A stretch of DNA of 20,500 bases from DAOUVR01 sp034430535 (GTDB lineage: Bacteria > Chloroflexota > Dehalococcoidia > E44-bin15), in contig CAYUCL010000038.1 of assembly GCA_964443325.1 (NCBI GenBank), forward strand, positions 1 through 20,500, read 5' to 3'. A program made the position numbers and the translations under genes. Position 1 is the stretch's first letter. Each line of letters starts with the position of its first letter. Of this stretch, positions 1 to 6,995 are shown piece by piece. Under the pieces are notes generated by a model that did not search any database, was not told where the DNA came from, and saw only the letters and a program-made list of their open reading frames with translations.

Positions 1-1045
1 TGGCTATGGACTGCATAATACATTGAATATCTACCACCATAGCTTCCACCACGCCAGTGGTTATAGCAAGCTCCTGCTGTAAGAAGTTCCCCGCAATAGG
101 TACCCCATGCCGCATCAATATCTCGTTGGCGGTGCAACACATTCCAGCCAGATTTATCCCGCTTGCGCCCTTAGATTTAGCCAACGCAACCATCTCTGGT
201 TCTTGAGCAGCGGCTACAATCATCTCGGAAAGCAGCGGCTCGTGACCATGAATGACGATGTTCACCTCGTCTTTCTCAAACACGCCCAGGTTTGTCCTAC
301 CTAATACCGGAGTTGGGGTTCCGAACAGGATATCCTGGAGTTCAGTGGCAATCATACTACCACCCCAGCCATCACCTATAGCCGCCCTCACCCCCTGGCG
401 GAGCAGGCTTCTGTAATCTTGATCCACTCCGATATGGGTTCGGTGCATTATCTCCACGATTTCCCTATCTATGCCTCGTGGAGCAGCATCCTCACGCCGC
501 CACACCTCCTGGCGCTTCAGCGGCGCCCTCCTCAAGAATAGCAGTTCACCCTCCTGCCGGCCAAACTCCTCCAGGCATATTTCACCTATATCAACAGCTA
601 TTTCTTCATTGCTCCGCTCTCCGATTTCCACACCAAGGTCCAGAGCCAGTTGCAGCAACTTCTGCTCGTCTTTAATCTCATAGCCTGGAGCCTCTCCCTT
701 AGCTGCCGCCAGGAAAAGCTCGGCAACCCCCCGACCGTGGTCGGAGTGGGCAGCCGCTCCACCAGCCACCATACGAATGAAGTTACGGGCGGCAATGGTC
801 TCAGCAGTTGCCCCACAGATGCCCCTCCTCTTCAGTTTATCCTCTGGTGTTTCCTCTTTCCCCTTGGGTAGAGGAACCCGGCACGGTCCCATCCCGCAGT
901 TCTTACAGCAACTGCCGACCACTCCTATGGGACAGGGCTTCATCGCTTCGGCTCTATCAAAAGCGGTATTAACCCCATCACGGGCCGCTTTCTCTATCAT
1001 CTTGACACTGGCTGCATCAATGCTCTTGCTTTTTGCTTCTGCCAT
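1..1045 (-). CDS. cooS: Anaerobic Ni-Fe carbon monoxide dehydrogenase catalytic subunit (N-terminal 348 residues, cut by window edge)
   Basis: Hand translation of the minus strand from the ATG at 1045 gives an uninterrupted frame to base 1. The start is preceded by GGAGGGTG. CODH catalyses CO2/CO interconversion and supplies CO to acetyl-CoA synthase. The N-terminus carries the cysteine pattern expected for the bridging D-cluster (C38, C46) and the B-cluster (C47, C50, C55, C77). HSDHGR follows at 100-105. Farther on are C-cluster elements: IHGHEP with H266, GMCCTANE with C303/C304, and VDIQCIM with C342. The remaining C-cluster cysteines would lie beyond the window, since the family is about 630-670 residues long. 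It is the last visible gene of the operon, 18 bases after acsD. The cluster pattern makes the family assignment very firm. Whether it is an ACS-bound (AcsA) or free CooS form cannot be decided without the genes to the left. Confidence 0.95.
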   Translation of the reverse strand, partial: MAEAKSKSIDAASVKMIEKAARDGVNTAFDRAEAMKPCPIGVVGSCCKNCGMGPCRVPLPKGKEETPEDKLKRRGICGATAETIAARNFIRMVAGGAAAHSDHGRGVAELFLAAAKGEAPGYEIKDEQKLLQLALDLGVEIGERSNEEIAVDIGEICLEEFGRQEGELLFLRRAPLKRQEVWRREDAAPRGIDREIVEIMHRTHIGVDQDYRSLLRQGVRAAIGDGWGGSMIATELQDILFGTPTPVLGRTNLGVFEKDEVNIVIHGHEPLLSEMIVAAAQEPEMVALAKSKGASGINLAGMCCTANEILMRHGVPIAGNFLQQELAITTGVVEAMVVDIQCIMQSIA

Positions 1046-1063
1046 CTTACCTTCACCCTCCAA

Positions 1064-2014
1064 TTATTGTTCTGCTGATAGCTCAGCTATCATATCTTTA
1101 ACTAACTTTATTGCGTCCGGGTGTCTCATAACTATCACATCGCCCCCAGCCACAAGCATAACTGTAGCTGACATAGCTTCCAACAAGATACCCCTCTTCT
1201 TAACGTCTCCAAGCTTGGGGTCTTCCTCAGTGGGAAGGCCTGCCTCCTTAGTCTTCCACACCTCTTTCGCCAGGTTGCAAATGAGAGGGAATTGGAGCTT
1301 ATCATCCTGCTGAGTTAATGCCGCCATCCTGATTCTCTCCATCACCGAGTAACAATACTCAACACCATATCCGATTCCGCTGACGGTAGGGTCCATTATC
1401 AGCATCTCATCGGAAACACCAAGGTTACCCAACAGGATATTGAGTTGCTTGGCCAGATTTATATCTATGGGCGTTGACGCCCCTACTGTATGTTGGTAAC
1501 CAATAGCTGCAGCACCAATCTTCTTATGATCTCCTTCCTCGAGTGGTCCAATAACCAAATGCTTCCCATGACACTGCTCAGTTATGACTCTAAATGCCTC
1601 GGTATCTTCATCATGATTGGCCGTACCCCAGACGATCAGCGGAACATCGATAGCATCAGCTACCTTCTTGACAACAGCAGCGGCTTCCTCAGCCGGCCGA
1701 TTCAATCCGTTGGGATCAGTGCTAATCAACTGAAGAGCAATCATCTCAGCCCCATAATCGTCTATACATTTCTTCGCCCAGGCAACAGGGTCGTCGGTCA
1801 CGCCGGCAAAGGGCTCCAAAGCAGCCTCTGGCCAGTTCTCAGGCTGCATATCCCATACCTCCATGGCTATTTTGGGCAATCTAGGCATTTTACCTTCAAA
1901 TAAATAGAAGGGGTATACCTCCTCTCCACCCACCGTAATAGCTTTATCTCCGGTGCCCAGAACTATTTCTCTAACTTTCCCGGTATATAATGTCTTAGGA
2001 ATTTCAAACGCCAT
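1064..2014 (-). CDS. acsD: Corrinoid iron-sulfur protein small subunit (CODH/ACS delta subunit)
   Basis: This 316-residue protein matches the AcsD/CdhD family in recall: a TIM-barrel subunit of the corrinoid Fe-S protein that, with AcsC, receives the methyl group from methyl-THF and passes it to acetyl-CoA synthase. Recognisable stretches are the N-terminal TLYTGKVREIVLGTG, the middle LISTDPNGLNRPAEEA and VWGTANHDEDTEA, and LIMDPTVSGIGYGVEYCYS toward the C-terminal third. Length agrees with the usual 310-320 residues, so it looks complete. The ATG start is supported by GGAGGG six bases upstream. It lies between the 73-residue unknown gene (16-base gap) and cooS (18-base gap) on the same strand, consistent with co-transcription. 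No ACS (acsB) or large subunit (acsC) is visible. They presumably lie beyond the left edge or elsewhere. Confidence 0.93.
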   Translation of the reverse strand: MAFEIPKTLYTGKVREIVLGTGDKAITVGGEEVYPFYLFEGKMPRLPKIAMEVWDMQPENWPEAALEPFAGVTDDPVAWAKKCIDDYGAEMIALQLISTDPNGLNRPAEEAAAVVKKVADAIDVPLIVWGTANHDEDTEAFRVITEQCHGKHLVIGPLEEGDHKKIGAAAIGYQHTVGASTPIDINLAKQLNILLGNLGVSDEMLIMDPTVSGIGYGVEYCYSVMERIRMAALTQQDDKLQFPLICNLAKEVWKTKEAGLPTEEDPKLGDVKKRGILLEAMSATVMLVAGGDVIVMRHPDAIKLVKDMIAELSAEQ

Positions 2015-2030
2015 TACCTACCCTCCTTAA

Positions 2031-2252
2031 CTAAGCTGGGTTCTTCCGTTTTTCACTGCCGAACCAATCCTTGCTGAACCAGTACCTCTCACCAGTCTCC
2101 AGATACTTAAGTTTGTCCGCCCTACTATCTAGCTTCTGCCTCCACCTGCCAAGCTCCTCACCCTCAGGCGCACCTTCCTCATAGGTCTCACCTAGTAACT
2201 CAACCTTTTTCCCATACGCAACTGATTCCTTCTTCTCGACTTTGTACTCCAT
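2031..2252 (-). CDS. Small charged protein of unknown function inside the Wood-Ljungdahl operon
   Basis: A 73-residue frame begins with an ATG preceded by AGGAGG at five-base spacing. It sits snugly between folD (14-base gap) and acsD (16-base gap), so it is very probably translated. The product is rich in Lys and Glu, has no cysteine, no signal peptide and no membrane segment, and carries an aromatic stretch YWFSKDWFG near residues 57-65. I do not recognise the family. Its place among CODH/ACS genes suggests a small subunit, assembly factor or regulator for that complex, but this is inference from position only. A chance ORF is unlikely given the strong ribosome-binding site and the exact operon spacing. 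Confidence 0.8.
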   Translation of the reverse strand: MEYKVEKKESVAYGKKVELLGETYEEGAPEGEELGRWRQKLDSRADKLKYLETGERYWFSKDWFGSEKRKNPA

Positions 2253-2266
2253 TCTTTCCTCCTAGC

Positions 2267-3154
2267 CTAGTCTAAGCCTGCGGCCAGCTTTGCCGCTTTA
2301 ATTGTATTCATCATAAGCATAGTGATGGTCATCGGTCCCACTCCACCGGGCACTGGCGTTATAGCCTTGGCCTTCTCCTTCACCGCGTCGAAGTCGACAT
2401 CGCCAGACAGGATACGCTTGCCTTCCGGCGTCTCGCCTATCTGGTTGACGCCAACATCGATGACCACTACTCCATCTTTAACCATGTCTGCGGTTATAGC
2501 CTTGGGTCTGCCCGCCGCCACAATGAGTATATCAGCCCTCTTGGTGTGGAAGGCCATGTCCCGGGTCCCGGTGTGGCATATGGTGACGGTAGCGTTGGCC
2601 CCTTCTCTCTTCTGCAATAGCATGTTAGCTATCGGTTTTCCCACGATATTGCTCCTACCGACAACAACCACCTCTGCGCCATCAATCTTGGTTCCAGACC
2701 TGATGAGAAGCTGCTGGATGCCGTGAGGCGTGCACGGGTAGTAGTCGGCCTCTCCGATCATCAGCTTGCCCACATTCACCGGGTGAAAACCATCTACGTC
2801 CTTTTTGGGATCGATGGCATACAGAACCTCAGTCTCACTGAGGTGCTTGGGCAGGGGTAGTTGGACAAGAATACCATGAATCTTTGGGTCTTTGTTCAAC
2901 TTGTCAATCAAGGCGAGCAGGTCTTCTTGAGTGGTATCTGCTGGTAAGTCATATCTCTCAGAGTGGATGCCCAAAGCCTGTGACGTTTTCTCCTTCTGTC
3001 CAACGTAAACCTGTGATGCTGGATCCTCACCCACCAATACTGTAACTAACCCCGGTACGAGATTATGCTTCTCCTTCAGTTCGGCAGTCTCCTGTTTTAG
3101 CTCCTCGCGAATTTGCTTCGCAATCTCAGTGCCGCTAATTATCTCTGCCGGCAT
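2267..3154 (-). CDS. folD: Bifunctional methylene-THF dehydrogenase / methenyl-THF cyclohydrolase
   Basis: FolD catalyses the NAD(P)-dependent oxidoreduction of 5,10-methylene-THF and the hydrolysis of methenyl-THF. In the methyl branch of the Wood-Ljungdahl pathway it works in the reductive direction after Fhs. Family signatures are clear: VGEDPASQVYVGQKEK with the catalytic Lys region, GILVQLPLPKHL, DVDGFHPVN, PCTPHG, the nucleotide-binding VVVGRSNIVGKP, and the C-terminal PVPGGVGPMT. I chose the ATG at 3154 (product starts MPAEIISG, 295 residues) because AAGGGGG sits six bases upstream. A frame extending to 3172 adds six residues without such support. The gene lies 46 bases after the second cooC gene and just before the 73-residue unknown gene. 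Confidence 0.97.
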   Translation of the reverse strand: MPAEIISGTEIAKQIREELKQETAELKEKHNLVPGLVTVLVGEDPASQVYVGQKEKTSQALGIHSERYDLPADTTQEDLLALIDKLNKDPKIHGILVQLPLPKHLSETEVLYAIDPKKDVDGFHPVNVGKLMIGEADYYPCTPHGIQQLLIRSGTKIDGAEVVVVGRSNIVGKPIANMLLQKREGANATVTICHTGTRDMAFHTKRADILIVAAGRPKAITADMVKDGVVVIDVGVNQIGETPEGKRILSGDVDFDAVKEKAKAITPVPGGVGPMTITMLMMNTIKAAKLAAGLD

Positions 3155-3200
3155 TTTAGACCCCCTTAACAAAATTACTTCGAGACAGATTCCCCCAGCC

Positions 3201-3956
3201 CTAGTTAAGAATCTTTACCATCAACTCATTGACCGCCATCACTGCCCTGGAGTCATCAGGCATGCCAAGGAGTGTCTTCTGCTTGATATCATACTCACGC
3301 AATTCCTCATCCCAAGGTATTATATCTACAGGATCAATTCCCAGTCTAGATAGCTCCTCGGTGATGAGAGGGTCCACTGTCGAAGGGACAAAGCTAATTA
3401 CCATTAATTGCCTCTTCACCGACAGCTTCAGTTGAGAGACGATTTCTTTTATCCGAGCAACAGTTCGCACACCCTTGACCGAATGGTCGGAGACTATCAG
3501 TAGTGCATCGACATTCTGAGTTGTTCTTCGCGATAGGTGCTCCATCCCTGCCTCGTTATCCATAACAGTATAATCATAATTCATTGCCAGTGAATCGGCA
3601 AACTTCCTCAGTATAAGATTAGGGTAACAGTAGCATTCTGGGCCCTCACCCCTCCCCATAGTTATAAGGTCAATCTCCTTAGTTTCAGCAACAACCTCGT
3701 TCAATTTATATTCTAGATAAGCCTCCTTGGTGAATCCAGGTGGGATACTTATTTTATCCCTTTGAAATTCATCCAGCATCAAGCCAATCGTCTTTGTAAC
3801 ATCAATCCCCAGACTCTCACCAAGGTTGGAATTAGGGTCAGCATCAATCGCCAAGACCGGCCCCTTACCATTCTTGGTCAGATAGCGAATTATCAGGCTT
3901 GCAATAGACGTCTTTCCACTGCCGCCCTTTCCAGCTACAGCAATGCTGAAACTCAA
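3201..3956 (-). CDS. cooC: CooC/AcsF-type nickel-insertion ATPase (operon copy 2)
   Basis: A 251-residue MinD/ParA-like P-loop ATPase of the CooC family, which uses ATP to help load nickel into CODH or acetyl-CoA synthase. The deviant Walker A GKGGSGKT (residues 9-16, signature Lys10), the switch region IDADPNSNLGESLG, DNEAGMEHLSRRT (Walker B area) and the CxC motif ECYCYP (C108, C110) thought to bind metal at the dimer interface are all present. The start is a TTG at 3956, supported by a strong GGAGG seven bases upstream. It lies 30 bases after fhs and 46 before folD. It is a clear paralogue of the ATPase at 5800-6615 but strongly diverged, so the two may serve different nickel sites. Which copy serves CODH and which ACS cannot be told from sequence alone. 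Confidence 0.92.
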   Translation of the reverse strand: MSFSIAVAGKGGSGKTSIASLIIRYLTKNGKGPVLAIDADPNSNLGESLGIDVTKTIGLMLDEFQRDKISIPPGFTKEAYLEYKLNEVVAETKEIDLITMGRGEGPECYCYPNLILRKFADSLAMNYDYTVMDNEAGMEHLSRRTTQNVDALLIVSDHSVKGVRTVARIKEIVSQLKLSVKRQLMVISFVPSTVDPLITEELSRLGIDPVDIIPWDEELREYDIKQKTLLGMPDDSRAVMAVNELMVKILN

Positions 3957-3986
3957 ACAGTGACCTCCGTTATCATCGAGAAACTA

Positions 3987-5750
3987 CTAAAACAGCCCCG
4001 TTACCTTTCCCGTTTTCACATCTACATCGACTTTTCTGAAGGCAGGGTTAGATGATGTCCCTGGCATCAGGCTGATAGTTCCAGCGCAGGGACAGAGGAA
4101 CTTCGCCCCGGAATAAATCAAAACGTCGCGGATGGGCAAATTCCACCCTTTGGGAGTACCCTTGATAGATGGATCGTGAGTGAGACTCAGGTGAGTCTTC
4201 ACCATCATGGTGGCGTAATCATCATATTTGTTGTCGGACTCAAGCTGCTTTGCCTTGGCCTCGGCGTCAGCGGTCCAGGACACGCCATCAGCCCCATAGA
4301 CAACCTTTGCGATCTTGTCGACCCGCTCCCGCAGTTTCATCTCCAAGGGGTACAGGAAATTGAATTCGCTCTCCTGTTCGCAGGCTTCCATCACCACATC
4401 AGCCAGCTCCAGCGCACCATCGCCGCCATCGGCCCAATGGCTGGACACAGCGCAGCGCGCCCCGGCGTCCTCGGCTGCCTTTCGTACCATGGCGATCTCA
4501 CCCTTGGTATCGGTATGGAAGGAATTGATGCACACTACCGGACTGATACCAGAAGTCCTGATGACATTGATATGGTGCACCATATTGGGCAGGCCCTTTT
4601 CCAGGAGAGCCAGATTCTCCTTGGCGTACTCTTCGGGCAAGGCAATGCCAGCCACCACTTTGGGCCCACCGCCGTGCATCTTCAACGCCCTAATTGTAGT
4701 GGTGAGAACCGAGACATGCGGCTTAAGACCGCTCAAGCGGCTCTTAACGTTCCAGAACTTCTCAAAACCAATATCTGCAGCGAAGCCACTCTCGGTTACA
4801 TGGTAGTCGAACATCTTCAACCCAATGCGGTCGCCGATGATCGATGACTGACCCACGGCGATGTTGGCAAACGGGCCAGCATGCACCATACACGGCTGAT
4901 ACTCCACCGTACTACACAGGGTGGGGTTGATTGTATTTCGCATCCAGGCAGTCATGGCGCCCCCAACTTCCAAATCCCCTGCGGTAACGACGTTGCCTTT
5001 CTTATCAAATGCCAAAGTGATCTGATCCATCCTCTCCCGCATGTCTGCCAAATCCCTGACAATGGAAAGCATAGCCATGAGCTCAGAGCTTACCGCGATG
5101 CCGAACTTAGACTGCATTGTGAAACCATCCATGCGCCCGCCGAGGCCGATGACGATATTTCTCAGGCTCTGGGCGCAAAAGTCCATAATCCAGCCCATCT
5201 CCACCCTCGTGGGGTCGATGTCCAGGCGGGGCATCCTAGTGAGCCGGGCTAATTGCTCGTCATTGTAGTTGCGCTCGTGTTGCATCCTCGAGGTAAGAGC
5301 AACCATGGCCAGGTTATGGGCGTTCACGATATCGTTGATATCGCCAGTCAGACCCATGGAAAACTCAGTCATTGGTATTAATAACGCGTTACCGCCGCCG
5401 GCAGCAGTCCCCTTGATATTCATGGTGGGTCCACCAGAGGGCTGGCGGATGCAGCCTCCCACATTCTTTCCTCGCTTGCCCAGGCCTTCCAAGAGGCCCA
5501 TAGTGGTTGTGGTCTTTCCCTCACCCAGAGGCGTGGGGGTTATGGCGGTTACCTCAATATATTTGCCGTCCGGTTTATCCTTTAGACGCTCAATAATCTT
5601 CAGGAAGTCGAGCCTGCATATTTTCCCGAACGGTATGATCTCGTCTTTCTCCAGACTCAGCCTTTCCCGCCATTCATCAGGGCTTGGCATGTTCGCTCCG
5701 GCTGCCTCTGCAATCTGCCAGTCCTTCATCTTTACTGCATCGTATGCCAC
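3987..5750 (-). CDS. fhs: Formate--tetrahydrofolate ligase (10-formyl-THF synthetase)
   Basis: Fhs condenses formate with THF using ATP, the first folate step of the methyl branch. The 587-residue product contains the P-loop TPTPLGEGKTTT (residues 71-82), the family signatures RQPSGGPTMNIKG and GDINDIVNAHNLA, and HGGGPKVVAG in the middle. It ends in a typical GLMPGTSS-like region, read here as SLMPGTSSNPAFRKVDVD. It is about 30 residues longer than the common 555-560 because of a longer N-terminus. The start is a GTG at 5750, with AAGGAGG five bases upstream. Neighbours are the two cooC genes, 49 bases before and 30 after. The long plus-strand ORFs across this gene are antisense shadows. Confidence 0.97.
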   Translation of the reverse strand: MAYDAVKMKDWQIAEAAGANMPSPDEWRERLSLEKDEIIPFGKICRLDFLKIIERLKDKPDGKYIEVTAITPTPLGEGKTTTTMGLLEGLGKRGKNVGGCIRQPSGGPTMNIKGTAAGGGNALLIPMTEFSMGLTGDINDIVNAHNLAMVALTSRMQHERNYNDEQLARLTRMPRLDIDPTRVEMGWIMDFCAQSLRNIVIGLGGRMDGFTMQSKFGIAVSSELMAMLSIVRDLADMRERMDQITLAFDKKGNVVTAGDLEVGGAMTAWMRNTINPTLCSTVEYQPCMVHAGPFANIAVGQSSIIGDRIGLKMFDYHVTESGFAADIGFEKFWNVKSRLSGLKPHVSVLTTTIRALKMHGGGPKVVAGIALPEEYAKENLALLEKGLPNMVHHINVIRTSGISPVVCINSFHTDTKGEIAMVRKAAEDAGARCAVSSHWADGGDGALELADVVMEACEQESEFNFLYPLEMKLRERVDKIAKVVYGADGVSWTADAEAKAKQLESDNKYDDYATMMVKTHLSLTHDPSIKGTPKGWNLPIRDVLIYSGAKFLCPCAGTISLMPGTSSNPAFRKVDVDVKTGKVTGLF

Positions 5751-5799
5751 ATAAACCTCCTTCTTTATTTTAGGCTATTTAGACTTTTAATGTCTTGGC

Positions 5800-6615
5800 C
5801 TAATTGGTCCGTGCCTTTGTACCTCCTTTACTGCCTTCAACAGCTGTATAAGCAGTTGATAATAAAGCCTGGTAAATATTTCTTACTTCATCGGTAATCC
5901 GCTGGCTCGAATCAATAAGGGAAAGATTACTGAGGTCAGCTTCAACCAATGCCTGGTCATAGGGAATAAAACCGAGAAAATCAAAGCCAGGGAGGCCAGA
6001 TATTATGAACTCCTTCTCCGATTGGCTACGAATCTTGTTTCCGACCACGGCAAGGTTTTGTAAACCAATGTCTTTCGCCAGTTCAGCGATCCTATGAGCC
6101 GTCTCAATGCTCCGTCTGCCCGGTTCCACCACTACAATCAGCTTGTCCACTACCTTCGCTGTTCCCCGGGCTAGATGTTCTATTCCAGCCTCCATATCTA
6201 AAATAACCACCTCATTCCTTGCCAGAAGCAGGTGAGCTAGCAAAGCTTGCAACAAAGCACCTTCGGGGCAATAACAACCGGTACCACCTCTCTTTATTCG
6301 CCCCATTACCATTAGCTTAATACCATCATATTTTGTGGAGTAGTTATCCGGCAGATCATCAACCTTGGGATTTAGCTTGAAGTAGGGCGCAATTTTCCCA
6401 GGTCTAGCCCCTGTTCTTTCTTCGATGAGATCATCCATCTCAGAGATGGGCATTACCTTATCCGGGTCGGGGAACCCGAGGGTAGCTGCCAGATTAGCGT
6501 CAGGATCCGCATCTATGGCTATTACAGAGTAGCCATCATCTGCAAATGCCCGAGTAAGGCGAGAAGCTAATAAAGTCTTCCCAACCCCACCCTTGCCACT
6601 AATTGCAATCTTCAT
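5800..6615 (-). CDS. cooC: CooC-type nickel-insertion ATPase (operon copy 1, first gene)
   Basis: From the ATG at 6615 the product is 271 residues and begins MKIAISGKGGVGKT, the canonical start of CooC proteins with the deviant Walker A at residues 7-14. A GTG two codons upstream (6621) is an alternative start. Further signatures are IDADPDANLAATLG, the CxC motif GCYCPEG (C114, C116, close to the positions described for CooC of Carboxydothermus), LDMEAGIEHLARGT and VVVEPGRRSIETA. CooC is a cytoplasmic ATPase that helps assemble the Ni-containing C-cluster of CODH. It is the first gene of the operon. The ribosome-binding site is weak (AGGTG close to the ATG), and a hairpin with a T-run lies only about 15 bases upstream, so expression of this gene and the operon may be controlled in the leader. 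The paralogue lies two genes downstream. Confidence 0.93.
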   Translation of the reverse strand: MKIAISGKGGVGKTLLASRLTRAFADDGYSVIAIDADPDANLAATLGFPDPDKVMPISEMDDLIEERTGARPGKIAPYFKLNPKVDDLPDNYSTKYDGIKLMVMGRIKRGGTGCYCPEGALLQALLAHLLLARNEVVILDMEAGIEHLARGTAKVVDKLIVVVEPGRRSIETAHRIAELAKDIGLQNLAVVGNKIRSQSEKEFIISGLPGFDFLGFIPYDQALVEADLSNLSLIDSSQRITDEVRNIYQALLSTAYTAVEGSKGGTKARTN

Positions 6616-6630
6616 CCACACCTGCTACGC

Positions 6631-6671
6631 AAAAAAAAGCTGAGACTTTGGGAAAAGCACCAGCCCTCAGC
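6631..6671 (-). terminator. Intrinsic-terminator-like hairpin in the 5' leader of the Wood-Ljungdahl operon
   Basis: On the minus strand GCTGAG (6671-6666) pairs with CTCAGC (6644-6639). The stem can extend by a G-U pair, a one-base bulge and two more pairs. It is followed immediately by eight T (6638-6631). This is the form of a rho-independent terminator. It lies downstream of both predicted promoters and about 15 bases before the first cooC start, too close to fit another promoter in between. Transcripts from those promoters must therefore read through it, as in attenuation. The stem is modest, so read-through may be substantial. Confidence 0.6.
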
Positions 6672-6690
6672 TAATCTTTAGGCTAACCCT

Positions 6691-6720
6691 AGTATGTACT
6701 ATTAGGAGCACTGCAGTCAA
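6691..6720 (-). promoter_or_regulatory. Sigma-70-type promoter P2 for the Wood-Ljungdahl operon
   Basis: On the minus strand TTGACT (6720-6715) is separated by 18 bases from CATACT (6696-6691). It would start transcription near 6685, giving a roughly 70-base leader that contains the terminator-like hairpin. The -10 is less good than that of P1. Confidence 0.5.
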
Positions 6721-6721
6721 T

Positions 6722-6751
6722 AGTATATCACAAGCAAAATTTTAAAGTCAA
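6722..6751 (-). promoter_or_regulatory. Sigma-70-type promoter P1 for the Wood-Ljungdahl operon
   Basis: On the minus strand TTGACT (6751-6746) is separated by 18 bases from TATACT (6727-6722), close to consensus in both boxes. It lies 31 bases upstream of a second similar promoter with the same -35 and the same spacer. Predicted start is near 6715. Confidence 0.65.
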
Positions 6752-6995
6752 CAATCAACTGGTGCAAGTACGGTATGAGGTGCTTTTTGTCAGTGATCGA
6801 ATAAATTCTTCGTCCCCTCGCCAGGGTAGACGGGTCAAAATCACAGGGGCAACGCCGAACGGTGACGTATCACCAATCATGTGAATAGGCACAAGGGCTT
6901 TGTTTTTACCCTCCGTTAGCTTATAATCCATGCTACGATATTCCTCAGACGAGATGCAGGCAAGCTAATCGTTTGCTTAACCGGCGAAAAAGCGT
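6752..6995. other. Intergenic region upstream of leuS, with a possible leuS promoter
   Basis: The divergent cooC/leuS space is 380 bases. Apart from the cooC promoters it holds one copy of a 63-base dispersed repeat (6831-6893) and a TATAAT at 6922-6927 with only a weak -35 (TTGTTT, 16-base spacer), a possible leuS promoter. A small stem GCAAGC/GTTTGC lies at about 6960-6976. The Shine-Dalgarno before the leuS ATG is poor. I found no T-box consensus and no other gene. Confidence 0.45.
6831..6893. repeat. 63-base dispersed intergenic repeat, copy A
   Basis: It aligns without gaps to 9596-9658, with about 45 of 63 positions identical by hand count. The best-conserved part is the beginning, CGGGTCAAAAT. 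Both copies lie between genes, just upstream of a predicted promoter for a housekeeping gene (leuS here, dnaN there). It may be a remnant of a small non-autonomous element. Origin unknown. Confidence 0.55.

Noticed and set aside
777..1313. 178-codon plus-strand frame over cooS/acsD
   Set aside because: Antisense shadow of two confidently identified genes.
4176..4847. 223-codon plus-strand frame across fhs
   Set aside because: Entirely antisense to the well-supported fhs gene; composition reflects the complementary strand of a conserved coding region.
6752..6995. T-box riboswitch upstream of leuS
   Set aside because: Looked for because T-boxes often precede leuS, but no T-box consensus or terminator was found.
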